Shown: positions 26,027-38,434, numbered from the stretch's first letter. The stretch is 64,000 nucleotides of DNA from Clostridium sp. CS001 (GCF_020443565.1 NZ_JAIZZN010000009.1:88457-152456), one strand, 5' to 3'. The notes: generated by a model from the sequence alone, not told the origin. A program made the numbers and translations.

Positions 26027-27544
26027 TTATTTTGGGTCATATCCAACCACAGTCCATATCCCTGTAGAATCTTGTCTTACTAATCTCTCTAAGTAAACCT
26101 TTGTTATAGGTGTTTTACTTCCACTTACCTCAACAATAGCCTCTTTATCATTTTTTTCAATAAGTTTTAAATCCTCTTCTTTAATAGGATAATCTCCTAC
26201 AATACCTTGAGGTGAAATTTTTAAACTTACAAAAACTTGGGAAACAAAAACAGGGTCAAGTCTCCAAGGTGAATGTCCTGCATCTATACTTTTTTGATCA
26301 TTTCTTTCAGTTTCTAAATCATAGGGAACTTTTACTTTAGGTGCCTTTATCAATGCTTCATCTTTTGGCAACTCCACAGTGCTATTGGTGGTGGCTTTTA
26401 TGAATGTAGCTAATTCTGTAAGCGTTGTATCTCCAAGCATTGTAAATTCTAACCCATCCTGTTGCCACCTAATGGAATTTATATTAGTCATACTGTCATA
26501 CATACCACCACCTAATACTCTAGAGGTGCTTTCCATAGGATATTGTATTTCTGCAATATTATTATCGACTTTTCCAAGGATTGCAGAATAAACAGGTACT
26601 AATTTACCCTTTGATTTTCCTTGCAAAAGTATTATAGTTTTCTTTTCATCTGTGGAAGTGTAACTTGTCTTAACAGTTTGATCATTAGTGACTACAGATA
26701 TAATACCTTTATTGTATCCATTAGGAATCTCTTGTGGTAACTTTGGCATAAAGTCAACAATGCCTTTAGCTTCCTCAATGTTGGTTACTAGTTGTTCAGG
26801 GCTGGTATTCACTTCTTTGAACCCTTCTGGTAAATTATATACCATTAGCTCTTTTGGTATGGCATCTTTAAAATCTATACTTGCGTAGGATATTTTATAT
26901 TGTGTGGAATTTGTAATGCTGGATTGCTTTTGTAGTGGCATTTTACTTTCTTTATCAATCCAAATTTTATAGGTACTTCCCCCTTGTGGTGTCACTTCCA
27001 AAATTGTAGTAAGTCTCCCGGCTATAGTTTCATCTCCCACAACCTTTGTGGATACAGCACTTTTAATCTGATCTATTTCCTTTCCAATCTCAAAAGCAAA
27101 TCTATATAGATCAGGAAAAACTGGGAAAATATCTACTTCCTTTTCTGTAGGCTGTACCTGCCATTTTTGCTTACCATTATTTACTGTAACTAAACCCTTT
27201 TGAAAACCTTCTAATTCCTTTACGTAATATTGTCCTGATTTATCAGACCATGCTTCTATTTTACCTTGCATTTCTTCATTTCCCGCATTGTTTATAGTTA
27301 CAATTTGAATTATTCCATGATAAGTCTTCATCTCGTTATAGGCCTTTGTCATAGCGTAGACTATGTTATTCTTTCCAATTGGGAGCACCATATTTGCTGT
27401 GAAAAATATCGCGAGCACTGCTGCAATAGACCCTAAAGAAAGAATAAATTTTTTTGAACTTATTTCATTATCATGTTCTTTAGGTTTCTTTTCATCATTT
27501 AAACTATCAATATAATAAGATAATTCTTTTTCATTAAAGCTCAT
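26027..27544 (-). CDS. Membrane-anchored LolA-like / anti-sigma-like protein
   Basis: 505 residues. A cytoplasmic N-terminus of about 30 residues, one membrane segment (FILSLGSIAAVLAIFFTANM) and a large extracellular part. Residues about 65-240 (AYNEMKTYHGIIQIVTINNA, WQVQPTEKEVDIFPVFPD, KIWIDKESKMPLQKQSSI) resemble LolA/outer-membrane-lipoprotein-sorting-like domains that are common in Firmicute sigma-factor regulators. No sigma gene lies beside it here, which is unusual. Function unassigned. AGGAGGAG precedes the ATG. Confidence 0.7.
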   Translation of the reverse strand: MSFNEKELSYYIDSLNDEKKPKEHDNEISSKKFILSLGSIAAVLAIFFTANMVLPIGKNNIVYAMTKAYNEMKTYHGIIQIVTINNAGNEEMQGKIEAWSDKSGQYYVKELEGFQKGLVTVNNGKQKWQVQPTEKEVDIFPVFPDLYRFAFEIGKEIDQIKSAVSTKVVGDETIAGRLTTILEVTPQGGSTYKIWIDKESKMPLQKQSSITNSTQYKISYASIDFKDAIPKELMVYNLPEGFKEVNTSPEQLVTNIEEAKGIVDFMPKLPQEIPNGYNKGIISVVTNDQTVKTSYTSTDEKKTIILLQGKSKGKLVPVYSAILGKVDNNIAEIQYPMESTSRVLGGGMYDSMTNINSIRWQQDGLEFTMLGDTTLTELATFIKATTNSTVELPKDEALIKAPKVKVPYDLETERNDQKSIDAGHSPWRLDPVFVSQVFVSLKISPQGIVGDYPIKEEDLKLIEKNDKEAIVEVSGSKTPITKVYLERLVRQDSTGIWTVVGYDPK

Positions 27545-27741
27545 AACCTACTCCTCCTCGTGATAAGTTCAACTCCTTCTTTCCTAGCTAGGTTTACAAC
27601 AATAAAGACGCTAAGTGACCATTAATATTACAGTAATCCACAATATTATTTTTAATCTTGCTTATTATCTTTAGTATTATTGTAATCCTATATGCAAGAA
27701 AACCAAAATGGTTTTAAATAAAGCAATTTATGGGCTAAAAT
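27545..27741. other. Intergenic stretch upstream of the LolA-like gene
   Basis: No gene recognised. Adjacent elements are a terminator at 27742 and the REP-like repeat at 27836. A sigma-factor gene that might be expected here is absent. Confidence 0.4.
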
Positions 27742-27785
27742 AAAAGAAATCAGTTTATCCACTTAGGGATTAACTGATTTCTTTT
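27742..27785 (-). terminator. Terminator of glycerol cluster A
   Basis: Stem AAAAGAAATCAGTT/AACTGATTTCTTTT with inner ATCC/GGAT pairs, 75-115 bases past glpF copy 1. Confidence 0.8.
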
Positions 27786-27835
27786 ACGTAATTAATATTT
27801 ACTACCACGTGAATCAAGCTCTATGCATTAGAACA

Positions 27836-27859
27836 TGCCACTTGCCACGTGGGTGGCAC
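27836..27859 (+). repeat. REP-like palindromic repeat, copy 2
   Basis: Arms TGCCAC/GTGGCA with CCACGTGG in the centre. The last base belongs to the stop codon of glpF copy 1. Confidence 0.85.
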
Positions 27860-28563
27860 TAAAAAACTGATTTGAAGAATACTGCTGCTACTATAGCTCC
27901 ACATATTGGTGCTACTACTGGTATCCATGCATATCCCCAGTCTGAACCTTGTTTGTTTTTGATTGGAAGGAAAGCATGTGCTATTCTTGGTCCAAGGTCC
28001 CTTGCTGGATTAATTGCGTAACCTGTTGTTCCACCTAAAGTTAAACCGATTACTAATATGATACCACCTACAACCAGACCACCAACTCCATCAGCAAATT
28101 TTGTATTTACAAAACCTAAAAGAGCGAATACTAATATGAAAGTGCCTATGAATTCTGAAACAAAGTTTTGGAAAGTGTTTCTTATAGCAGGTCCAGTACA
28201 GAATACAGCTCTTTTTAAATCTGCATCTTCTGTAGCCTCAAAATGATCTCTATAATGTAGATAAACAAGACAAGCTCCTACTATAGCGCCACCCATTTGT
28301 GCAACAATATATCCTGGCACTTGCTCCCAAGGGAATTTTCCGATTACTGCTAAGGATAAAGTCAAGGCTGGGTTAAAACTTGCGCCTGATATTGGTCCAA
28401 AGATAAATGCAGGAATGGCAACAGCTAATGCCCATCCAAATGCTATAACTATTAATCCGCTGTTATTACCTTTTGTTTTATTTAGTAGTACGTTGGCAAC
28501 TACTGCATCCCCTAATAAAATCAGCATTGCTGTTCCTAAAAATTCCGCTAAATAAATTGACAT
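27859..28563 (-). CDS. glpF: Glycerol facilitator (aquaglyceroporin), copy 1
   Basis: 234 residues, six membrane segments and two half-helices with NPA motifs: SFNPALTLSL near residue 67 and AINPARDLGPR near residue 185. The Asp after the second NPA-R is the mark of glycerol-conducting GlpF rather than water-only channels. It imports glycerol for GlpK, whose gene ends 50 bases upstream in the same operon. About 95 percent identical by eye to copy 2 at 33724. GGGGGAT precedes the ATG. Confidence 0.93.
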   Translation of the reverse strand: MSIYLAEFLGTAMLILLGDAVVANVLLNKTKGNNSGLIVIAFGWALAVAIPAFIFGPISGASFNPALTLSLAVIGKFPWEQVPGYIVAQMGGAIVGACLVYLHYRDHFEATEDADLKRAVFCTGPAIRNTFQNFVSEFIGTFILVFALLGFVNTKFADGVGGLVVGGIILVIGLTLGGTTGYAINPARDLGPRIAHAFLPIKNKQGSDWGYAWIPVVAPICGAIVAAVFFKSVF

Positions 28564-28613
28564 TGAATATCCCCCTTATAATATTAATTAAAATTTATTA
28601 AAATAATCTAAAA

Positions 28614-30122
<1,509 letters not shown>

Positions 30123-30146
30123 TTACTTAATTGATTATTTTATATA

Positions 30147-30210
30147 GAAAAAAGCCGCGCAAAATAAAGTCTTAAACTTTTAAATTCACACGGCTCTCAT
30201 TTCTCTGCCA
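30147..30210 (-). promoter_or_regulatory. GlpP-type antitermination leader 1 (before glpK copy 1)
   Basis: Reverse strand: GGCAGAGAAATGAGAGCC, which can form a small hairpin (GGC/GCC), overlaps the 5' arm of a terminator GCCGTGTG/…CGCGGC followed by T6. The same motif occurs in three other leaders in the window. It is inferred to be the site where GlpP-glycerol-3-phosphate allows read-through into glpKF. Confidence 0.7.
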
Positions 30211-30224
30211 TAAAATACACTAAT

Positions 30225-30590
30225 TTAGTTATTTTTAATACTTTTAGTTGCAATAAAACTTACACCAGTATTTGCAACATTTTTTAAAATTATATCGCCA
30301 ATATTAATTGGGGCATTTACCTTTACTTTCTTTAAATCTCTCATACATTCTTCAATCTTATTTTTAGGGATATCCTTTTCAGTCTTAACTGGTAGCATTA
30401 ACTCTCTCCCATGGATTACCTCCACTGTAGAAGTTAAAATTCTTGTAGGACTTGTACATTCCTTTATTCCATACTCTTCTCCTATTTTACAGCTGTTTCC
30501 TGTTACTTGTACATTACTTCCATCACCGATTTCTACGTAAAGGACACATCCCATTGGACACCCTATACAAATTAATTCTCTCTTTTCCAT
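30225..30590 (-). CDS. DUF1667 protein, cysteine-rich, copy 1
   Basis: 121 residues. N-terminal CIGCPMGCVLYVE plus Cys in GNSCKIGEEYG and KECTSPTR give about five conserved Cys, likely an iron-sulfur or metal site. DUF1667 proteins accompany the GlpA-like dehydrogenase and its FAD/NAD partner in clostridia and are thought to form the electron-transfer unit. AAGGAG precedes the ATG; it starts five bases after the stop of its neighbour. Confidence 0.85.
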   Translation of the reverse strand: MEKRELICIGCPMGCVLYVEIGDGSNVQVTGNSCKIGEEYGIKECTSPTRILTSTVEVIHGRELMLPVKTEKDIPKNKIEECMRDLKKVKVNAPINIGDIILKNVANTGVSFIATKSIKNN

Positions 30591-30595
30591 AATGT

Positions 30596-31852
30596 TTACT
30601 CCTTATCTATCTTTACTATTATTTCTTTACAATTAGAACACTTTTCAAAAAAAGTTTTAGGAACTTTTAATTCTTCCATTTCCCCTGGAGTAAGTATTCG
30701 TTTTTTAATATGGACCATTCTAGTTTCATCAAAATATAGTGATACGTAGTTCTCTTTAAATACCTCTCCGACTCTAAATCTTATTGTTATAAATTTATCA
30801 ACCTTTGAACTGTCAATTAGCGATGGAACTGTATATCGTACTCCACACTCTCCTCGAACTTTAATATACTCACCGTGTTTTTTATCTCCATTTACATACT
30901 TTGCTGCTTCTTTTCCTGCACTAGAACTTTCTAGAGATACATTATCAGCTAAATCATGGACATGTAGCACATTGCCACAAGCAAATATACCATCAATATT
31001 CGTCTCCATTGACTCATTTACAATTGGCCCCCCTGTTATATCTGATAATATAACTCCTGCACTTTTAGACAGTTCATTTTCTGGAATTAATCCCACAGAT
31101 AAAAGTAATGCATCACAACTTATAAATTCCTCAGTTTCCTTAATGGGCCTCCTGTTTTCATCAACTTTTGCAATGGTCACTCCCTCTAGTCTGTCTTTGC
31201 CTTTTATATTTACAACAGTATGACTAAGTTTTAGTGGAATATTGTAGTCATCTAAACATTGAACAACGTTTCTTTTTAACCCACTTGAATAGGGCATAAG
31301 TTCCACCACTGCTTTTACTTTTGCACCCTCTAAGGTCATTCTCCTTGCCATTATGAGTCCAATATCCCCAGAACCTAAAATAACAACTGTCTTTCCAGGT
31401 ATATATCCTTTAATATTTACAAACTTTTGAGCTGTACCTGCAGTAAGAATACCAGCGCATCTACTACCTGGGATATTTATTGCTCCTCGAGGCCTCTCCC
31501 TGCAACCCATAGCCAAAATAATCGCCTTTGCTTTAATTTCTAGGACACCACTTCCACTCACTGCTGTTATAACCTTTTCCTTAGTTATTTCTAATACCAT
31601 AGTGCTTAATGCATAGGGTATTTTATATTCCTTCACTTTATCAATAAATCTAATGGCGTACTCAGGTCCTGTGAGTTCCTCTTTGAAGGTATGAAGACCA
31701 AATCCATTATGAATACACTGATTTAATATTCCCCCAAGCTGATTTTCCCTTTCTAATATTAAAATATCTTCTATCCCATCCTCCCTAGCTGCTATAGCTG
31801 CTGCAATGCCTGCAGGGCCACCACCGATTATTACCATGTCAATGTTTTGCAT
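30596..31852 (-). CDS. FAD/NAD-dependent oxidoreductase of the glycerol cluster, copy 1
   Basis: 418 residues. FAD fold IDMVIIGGGPAGIAAAIAAR, ILAMGCRERPRG, NAD fold TVVILGSGDIGLIMARRMTL, and the second FAD motif IDGIFACGNVLHVHD. It probably passes electrons from the GlpA-like dehydrogenase to NAD or another carrier. The C-terminus here carries KCSNCKE, a CxxC lost in copy 2 (KYPNCKE). Start ATG at 31852 with GGGGGG upstream, 17 bases after the preceding gene. Confidence 0.85.
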   Translation of the reverse strand: MQNIDMVIIGGGPAGIAAAIAAREDGIEDILILERENQLGGILNQCIHNGFGLHTFKEELTGPEYAIRFIDKVKEYKIPYALSTMVLEITKEKVITAVSGSGVLEIKAKAIILAMGCRERPRGAINIPGSRCAGILTAGTAQKFVNIKGYIPGKTVVILGSGDIGLIMARRMTLEGAKVKAVVELMPYSSGLKRNVVQCLDDYNIPLKLSHTVVNIKGKDRLEGVTIAKVDENRRPIKETEEFISCDALLLSVGLIPENELSKSAGVILSDITGGPIVNESMETNIDGIFACGNVLHVHDLADNVSLESSSAGKEAAKYVNGDKKHGEYIKVRGECGVRYTVPSLIDSSKVDKFITIRFRVGEVFKENYVSLYFDETRMVHIKKRILTPGEMEELKVPKTFFEKCSNCKEIIVKIDKE

Positions 31853-31871
31853 AAATAGCCCCCCTGTTATA

Positions 31872-33329
31872 TTATAAATTTGCCTTGTTTTTTCCAACTA
31901 ATAGTTTTGATTCTCCTCCAGACTTTGTAACTTCTGTGAGGTCAAGGTTTAATTCTTTGCATAAAATATCTACAACTCTTGAGATGCAAAAACCCGCTTG
32001 GCATCTTCCTCCGCCAGCTCTCGTTCTTCTTTTAACTCCATCAATAGTTGTAGCTCCTAAGGGCCGATTAATGGAGTCTTTTATTTCTGCTTCAGTAATA
32101 ACTTCACATCTACAGACTATTGTTCCATATTGAGGATTACTCTTTATAAGAGCCTCTTTTTTTTCATTATTTAATTCTCTAAATTTTATAATGCCCGTTC
32201 TTGTACTTATAAAATTGTCTTTTAAAGTTGCTTTCAACATATCTTTTACCATAAGTGCAACCATTTCTGCAATTGCTGGTGCAGAAGTTAATCCTGGTGA
32301 CTCAATACCTGCAACATTTACAAATCCAGGTAAATCTTTTACTTCACCTATTATAAAGTCATCACTGTTAGTTCTTGCTCTGAGTCCCGAGAAAGAGGTA
32401 ATTATTTGATTTGTGGGTATATTTTTTATGCTTAATCTAGCTTTATTAATAATGTCATCTAATCCTTCTTTTGTAGTATCTAAGTTTTCTTTATCTTCTA
32501 TATCCACAGCATTAGGCCCTATAAGTAAATTCCCATCCACTGTTGGGGTAACTAATACTCCTTTTCCTAGCTTTGTAGGTAGCTGAAATATAGTTTTTGT
32601 AACTAAATCTTTAGTAACTTTATCAAACAAACAATATTCGCCTTTTCTAGGTTTAATATTAAACTTCTCATGTGCTATTAGATTATTTATTACATCCGAA
32701 TATAAGCCAGCTGCATTTATAATAACCTTGCCTTCTATGGTAGCTTTTGTTTCTGGGCACTTATCATCACTTATTAATAGTTTATATCCACCACGAATTT
32801 TCTCCACGCCCACTACTTGCTCTCCAAAATTGAATTCCACACCATTACTAAAGGCATTTTCCGCCATTGCTATATTCATTTCATAAGGACAAACTATTCC
32901 ACCTGTAGGGGCAAATAATGCTGCCACAACATTTTCTGAAACATTAGGTTCCATCTTCCTTGTTTCTTCTCCGCTTAATATTTTAAGATCAGGCACTCCA
33001 TTAATTTCACCTTGCTCTTTGAGCAGCTCTAGGTCTCCCCTACTCGCTTCATCAAAGCATAGAACCAAAGAACCATTTTTAATAAATGGAAAATCTAAAT
33101 CCTTTGATAACTTCTCAAACATAGAATTACCCTTGACGTTTAGTTTAGCCTTTAGTGTATTTGGTTTGGCATCAAAACCCCCATGTACAATTGCACTATT
33201 AGCTTTTGTTGTTCCCATTGCCAAGTCTAATTCTTTTTCAACGTTAATTACCTTCAAATTATATTTACTAATTTCCCTGGCAATAGACGCTCCTATAATT
33301 CCTGCACCTATAATTACTACATCATACAT
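31872..33329 (-). CDS. glpA: Anaerobic glycerol-3-phosphate dehydrogenase (GlpA-like), copy 1
   Basis: 485 residues. DAO-type FAD domain with YDVVIIGAGIIGASIAREIS at the start, KGEYCLF, LVTPTVDGNLLIGPNA and SFSGLRARTNSDDFIIGEV, then a C-terminal BFD-like [2Fe-2S] domain CRCEVITEAEIKDSINRPLG and RCQAGFC. This plan equals E. coli GlpA. It oxidises glycerol-3-phosphate to dihydroxyacetone phosphate. First gene after leader 2; GGGGG is the ribosome site. Confidence 0.88.
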   Translation of the reverse strand: MYDVVIIGAGIIGASIAREISKYNLKVINVEKELDLAMGTTKANSAIVHGGFDAKPNTLKAKLNVKGNSMFEKLSKDLDFPFIKNGSLVLCFDEASRGDLELLKEQGEINGVPDLKILSGEETRKMEPNVSENVVAALFAPTGGIVCPYEMNIAMAENAFSNGVEFNFGEQVVGVEKIRGGYKLLISDDKCPETKATIEGKVIINAAGLYSDVINNLIAHEKFNIKPRKGEYCLFDKVTKDLVTKTIFQLPTKLGKGVLVTPTVDGNLLIGPNAVDIEDKENLDTTKEGLDDIINKARLSIKNIPTNQIITSFSGLRARTNSDDFIIGEVKDLPGFVNVAGIESPGLTSAPAIAEMVALMVKDMLKATLKDNFISTRTGIIKFRELNNEKKEALIKSNPQYGTIVCRCEVITEAEIKDSINRPLGATTIDGVKRRTRAGGGRCQAGFCISRVVDILCKELNLDLTEVTKSGGESKLLVGKNKANL

Positions 33330-33370
33330 TAAATGACCCCCTTGATTTTTGCTTGTACTGTTTTAGTAAA

Positions 33371-33427
33371 ACAAAAAACCACAATTAAAGTTTAATGCTT
33401 TAATTGTGGCTCTCAAATTCTCAGCCA
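33371..33427 (-). promoter_or_regulatory. GlpP-type antitermination leader 2 (before glpA copy 1)
   Basis: Reverse strand GGCTGAGAATTTGAGAGCC overlaps the 5' arm of a strong terminator CCACAATTAAAG/CTTTAATTGTGG with T6. The arrangement equals leader 4. Confidence 0.72.
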
Positions 33428-33580
33428 AGATATATAGTTAATTCTAATGAATATGTTTCCCATATAATAAGTATATGAATTTTATTTTGGTTTATTACTT
33501 TATTGTATGTATTTGAAGAATGTTTTGTGCTAATCTTTACACTAATTTCTAAGGACTTTTCCAAGTATACAAATTTAAAT
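33428..33580. other. Intergenic stretch between the two glycerol clusters
   Basis: AT-rich, no coding frame. It should contain the promoter of cluster A; no hexamer pair was clear enough to call. Confidence 0.4.
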
Positions 33581-33619
33581 AAAAGATCAGTTAACCTATT
33601 TATGGATTAACTGATTTTT
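33581..33619 (-). terminator. Terminator of glycerol cluster B
   Basis: Stem GATCAGTTAACC with GGATTAACTGATT and T5; 105-140 bases past glpF copy 2, like the terminator of cluster A. Confidence 0.8.
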
Positions 33620-33699
33620 CATTTAAATTTAAATTTTAATTTTAATAGTTATGGTTTGCCACTCTGTGAAGCAGGTTTCATGCATTAACACATTCTACT

Positions 33700-33723
33700 T
33701 GCCACTTGCCACGTGGGTGGCAC
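33700..33723 (+). repeat. REP-like palindromic repeat, copy 3
   Basis: Same 24-base unit in the same orientation as copy 2, ending one base before the stop codon of glpF copy 2. Confidence 0.85.
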
Positions 33724-34428
33724 CTAAAATATCGCTTGGAAGAACACTGCAGCAACTATAGCTCCGCATATAGGTGCAACTATTGGAATCCATGCATATC
33801 CCCAATCAGACCCTTGTTTGTTTTTGATTGGAAGGAAAGCATGTGCTATTCTTGGTCCTAAATCCCTTGCTGGGTTAATTGCGTAACCAGTTGTACCACC
33901 TAAGGTTAAACCAATTACTAAAATAATACCCCCTACAACCAGACCACCAACTCCATCAGCAAATTTTGTATTTACAAAACCTAAAAGTGCAAATACTAAT
34001 ATGAAAGTACCAATAAATTCTGAAACAAAGTTTTGGAAAGTGTCTCTTATAGCTGGTGCTGTGCAGAATACAGCTCTTTTTGTATCTGCATCCTCTGTAG
34101 CATCAAAATGATTTCTATAATGTAAGTAAACTAGACAAGCTCCTACTATGGCACCAAGCATCTGTGCAATAATGTATCCTGGCACCTGGTCCCAAGGTAA
34201 CTTTCCTATTACAGCTAAAGCTAAAGTCAAAGCTGGATTAAAGCTTGCTCCCGATATTGGTCCAAAAATAAATGCTGGTATAGCAACAGCTAGCGCCCAC
34301 CCAAAGGCTATAACTATTAACCCACCGTTATTGCCTTTTGTTTTACTAAGTATTACGTTTGCAACTACTGCATCCCCTAGTAGAATTAGCATTGCAGTTC
34401 CTAAAAATTCCGCTAAATAAATTGACAT
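33724..34428 (-). CDS. glpF: Glycerol facilitator, copy 2
   Basis: 234 residues, differing from copy 1 at few positions (for example KLPWDQVPGYIIAQMLG here and KFPWEQVPGYIVAQMGG there). Both NPA motifs and the NPARD signature are kept, so it should be functional. Start at 34428 chosen by analogy with copy 1 and by GGGGGAT spacing; an in-frame ATG at 34437 lies inside the ribosome site. 51 bases after glpK copy 2. Confidence 0.93.
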   Translation of the reverse strand: MSIYLAEFLGTAMLILLGDAVVANVILSKTKGNNGGLIVIAFGWALAVAIPAFIFGPISGASFNPALTLALAVIGKLPWDQVPGYIIAQMLGAIVGACLVYLHYRNHFDATEDADTKRAVFCTAPAIRDTFQNFVSEFIGTFILVFALLGFVNTKFADGVGGLVVGGIILVIGLTLGGTTGYAINPARDLGPRIAHAFLPIKNKQGSDWGYAWIPIVAPICGAIVAAVFFQAIF

Positions 34429-34479
34429 TAATACCATCCCCCTTAATACTAATTAAAAATTTATTAGAATAAACTTAAA

Positions 34480-35988
<1,509 letters not shown>

Positions 35989-36018
35989 TCAAATGTAATC
36001 GGTTACCTTGTGAATATA

Positions 36019-36080
36019 GAAAAGGCCGAACAAAATAAAGTATAAAACCTTTATCTTGCTCAGCTCTCATTTCTCTAGCC
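36019..36080 (-). promoter_or_regulatory. GlpP-type antitermination leader 3 (before glpK copy 2)
   Basis: Reverse strand GGCTAGAGAAATGAGAGC overlaps the first arm of a terminator ending CGGCCTTTTTC. It begins about 15 bases after the glpP stop codon, so GlpP would control the genes just below its own. Confidence 0.68.
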
Positions 36081-36094
36081 TAACATAGATCTAT

Positions 36095-36670
36095 TTAATT
36101 GTTTAAATCCCAGAGTTCCTGTGCCGTTGTAGATACTGCCATGGCACCTGCACTTATAGATTCCATTATTTCTTTTTTTGTATTTATTAAACCACCTGCA
36201 ATTATAGGAAGATTTATCTCCTTCTCAAGAGATCTTATTATCTTACTGGCAATCCCCGGCATAACCTCAACTGCATTAGGTGAAACTGCTTGTATATTCT
36301 TTATACCTGTTTCAAGGGACAAAGAATCTATAACAAATATTCTCATAATAGTATATAACCCTAATTTATGTCCATACTTAATATTATTTTGCTTTGTAGT
36401 AATTATTCCAAAAGGGTTTGCATGTTGTTTAATAAACTCAATCCCCTTTTGATCACTTTTTAATCCATCTATCATATCTACATGAATAAATACGATTTTA
36501 TTGACCTTTTTTAAAGTATCACATATTTCTTTTATGTTTGTAATTGAACCATAAAGTATAAATACAATTTGAACTTTACTTAGAGTTATCTTTTTTAAGT
36601 CATTATCATTCCTAATCGCACCAACTACTGGATTTTCTATTAAAAGTTCCTCAAAGGAGAATGCATTCAT
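36095..36670 (-). CDS. glpP: Glycerol-3-phosphate-responsive antiterminator GlpP
   Basis: 191 residues, a TIM-barrel like the known GlpP family: ENPVVGAIRNDNDLKKITLS, VFILYGSITNIKEI, FIHVDMIDGL, GIITTKQNNIKYGHKLGLYT, IMRIFVIDSLSLETGI, AVEVMPGIASKII and LPIIAGGLINTKKEIMESI. With glycerol-3-phosphate it binds leader RNA and prevents termination before glp genes. It occurs only in cluster B. GGAGG precedes ATG 36670; the longer frame is not needed. Confidence 0.95.
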   Translation of the reverse strand: MNAFSFEELLIENPVVGAIRNDNDLKKITLSKVQIVFILYGSITNIKEICDTLKKVNKIVFIHVDMIDGLKSDQKGIEFIKQHANPFGIITTKQNNIKYGHKLGLYTIMRIFVIDSLSLETGIKNIQAVSPNAVEVMPGIASKIIRSLEKEINLPIIAGGLINTKKEIMESISAGAMAVSTTAQELWDLNN

Positions 36671-36729
36671 TTTATTGCCTCCAGATTTATATTTAACTAA
36701 TAATGGCACTATTGAACTCTATTTTTACA

Positions 36730-36765
36730 TATCCCAATTGGATAGTCAATAGTTTTTTTTAATAT
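36730..36765 (-). promoter_or_regulatory. Candidate glpP promoter with inverted repeat
   Basis: Reverse strand TTGACT followed after 17 bases by AAAAAT, with the inverted repeat TATCCAATTGGGATA (36744-36730) between them. The gap between the DUF1667 gene and glpP is 145 bases, enough for an independent promoter. Confidence 0.35.
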
Positions 36766-36815
36766 GCACATTTTGGTCATATTGTACATTTTAGTTGTAT
36801 TATTCTATAATTGTT

Positions 36816-37172
36816 CTAAATATCCTTAGTTGCAATGAAATTCACACCAGTATTGGCAACATCTTTTAAAATTATATCTCCAATGTTAATCGGCGCCTTT
36901 ACCTTTATTCCCTTTAAAGCCTTAATGCATTCTAAAATTTTATCCTTTGGAACATCCCTTTCTGTTTTAACTGGAAGCATTAACTTATCGGTGCCGATTA
37001 CCTCCACTGTGGAAGTCAAAATTCTCGTAGGACTGATACATTCCTTCATTCCATAAGTCTCACCTATTTTGCAAGCATTACCAGTTATGCGTACATTACT
37101 TTCATCACTGATTTCAGCACTTAGCATGCATCCAGTAGGGCAACCTATGCATATTAATTCTCTCTTTTCCAT
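36816..37172 (-). CDS. DUF1667 protein, copy 2
   Basis: 118 residues, close paralogue of 30225-30590 with the same cysteines (CIGCPTGCMLSAE, GNACKIG, KECISPTR). ATG 37172 has AAGGAG upstream and starts five bases after the stop of the preceding gene, the same spacing as in cluster A. Confidence 0.85.
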   Translation of the reverse strand: MEKRELICIGCPTGCMLSAEISDESNVRITGNACKIGETYGMKECISPTRILTSTVEVIGTDKLMLPVKTERDVPKDKILECIKALKGIKVKAPINIGDIILKDVANTGVNFIATKDI

Positions 37173-37177
37173 AACCC

Positions 37178-38434
37178 TTACTCCTTTTCTATCTTTACTG
37201 TTATTTCTTTGCAATTAGGATATTTATCAAAAATAGTCTTTGGAATTTTCAGTTCTTCCATTTCTCCTGGTGCAAGTATCTTTTTCTTAATATGAAGCAC
37301 CCTAGTTTCATCAAAATATAGTGATATATAGCTTTCTTTAAACACCTTTCCTACTCTAAACCTTACTGTTATTGACTTGTCTACCTTTGAACTATTAATT
37401 AACGAAGGAACAGTGTATCTTACGCCACAAGTTCCATTAACACTAATATACTCTCCCTGTGTTTTATCTTCCTTTACATATCTGGCTGCTGTTTTTCCTG
37501 CACTGGCACTTTCTGAGGATACATTGTCAACTAAGTCATGAACATGCAAAACATTACCACAGGCAAATATTCCTTCAATATTTGTTTCCATTGATTCATT
37601 TACAAGTGGTCCACCGGTAACCCCTGATAAGGAAACTCCTGCACTTTTAGATAGCTCATTTTCTGGAACAAGGCCTACTGAAAGAAGTAGTGTATCACAG
37701 CTTATGAATTCCTCTGTTCCTTTAATTGGCCTTTTGTTTTCGTCCACTTTTACAATAGTTACACCTTCTAATCTATCTTTCCCTTTAATATTTACAACCG
37801 TATGACTTAGTTTTAATGGAATGTTATAATCATCTAGGCACTGAACCACATTTCTTTTTAAGCCACTTGAAAAAGGTTCGAGCTCCACAACTGCTTTTAC
37901 TTTAGCGCCTTCAAATGTCATTCTTCTAGCCATTATAAGTCCTATATCACCTGATCCTAGAATCACCACTTCTGTTCCAGGCATATATCCTTCAATATTA
38001 ACAAACTTTTGAGCAGCACCTGCAGTAAGAACTCCCGCACATCTGCTACCCGGAATATTTATAGCTCCCCGAGGTCTTTCTCTACATCCCATGGCCAAAA
38101 TAATTGCTTTTGCAGTAATTTCTATGATTCCACTTCCACTCACTGCTGTTATAACCTTTTCCTTTGTTATTTCTAATACCATAGTATCTAATATGTATGG
38201 TATCTTACATTCCTTTACCTTATCAATATATCTAGTAGCGTACTCAGGTCCTGTGAGCTCCTCTTTAAAAGTATGCAGTCCAAACCCATTATGAATGCAC
38301 TGATTCAATATTCCCCCAAGCTCGCTTTCTCTTTCTAATATTAAAATATTTTCTATGCCCTCTTCTTTAGCTGCTATAGCTGCTGCAAGCCCCGCAGGCC
38401 CGCCTCCGATTATTACTATATCAATGTGCTTCAT
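37178..38434 (-). CDS. FAD/NAD-dependent oxidoreductase of the glycerol cluster, copy 2
   Basis: 418 residues, the same length as copy 1. FAD motif IDIVIIGGGPAGLAAAIAAK, NAD motif EVVILGSGDIGLIMARRMTF and IEGIFACGNVLHVHD retained. Its C-terminal tail has Tyr in place of the first Cys of the CxxC seen in copy 1. Roles as for copy 1. GGGGAGG ribosome site, 36 bases after glpA copy 2. Confidence 0.85.
   Translation of the reverse strand: MKHIDIVIIGGGPAGLAAAIAAKEEGIENILILERESELGGILNQCIHNGFGLHTFKEELTGPEYATRYIDKVKECKIPYILDTMVLEITKEKVITAVSGSGIIEITAKAIILAMGCRERPRGAINIPGSRCAGVLTAGAAQKFVNIEGYMPGTEVVILGSGDIGLIMARRMTFEGAKVKAVVELEPFSSGLKRNVVQCLDDYNIPLKLSHTVVNIKGKDRLEGVTIVKVDENKRPIKGTEEFISCDTLLLSVGLVPENELSKSAGVSLSGVTGGPLVNESMETNIEGIFACGNVLHVHDLVDNVSSESASAGKTAARYVKEDKTQGEYISVNGTCGVRYTVPSLINSSKVDKSITVRFRVGKVFKESYISLYFDETRVLHIKKKILAPGEMEELKIPKTIFDKYPNCKEITVKIEKE

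Noticed and set aside
27545..27660. Possible sigma-factor remnant before the LolA-like gene
   Set aside because: The frame VNLARKEGVELITRRSRL only loosely resembles a sigma-factor C-terminus; too short to support.
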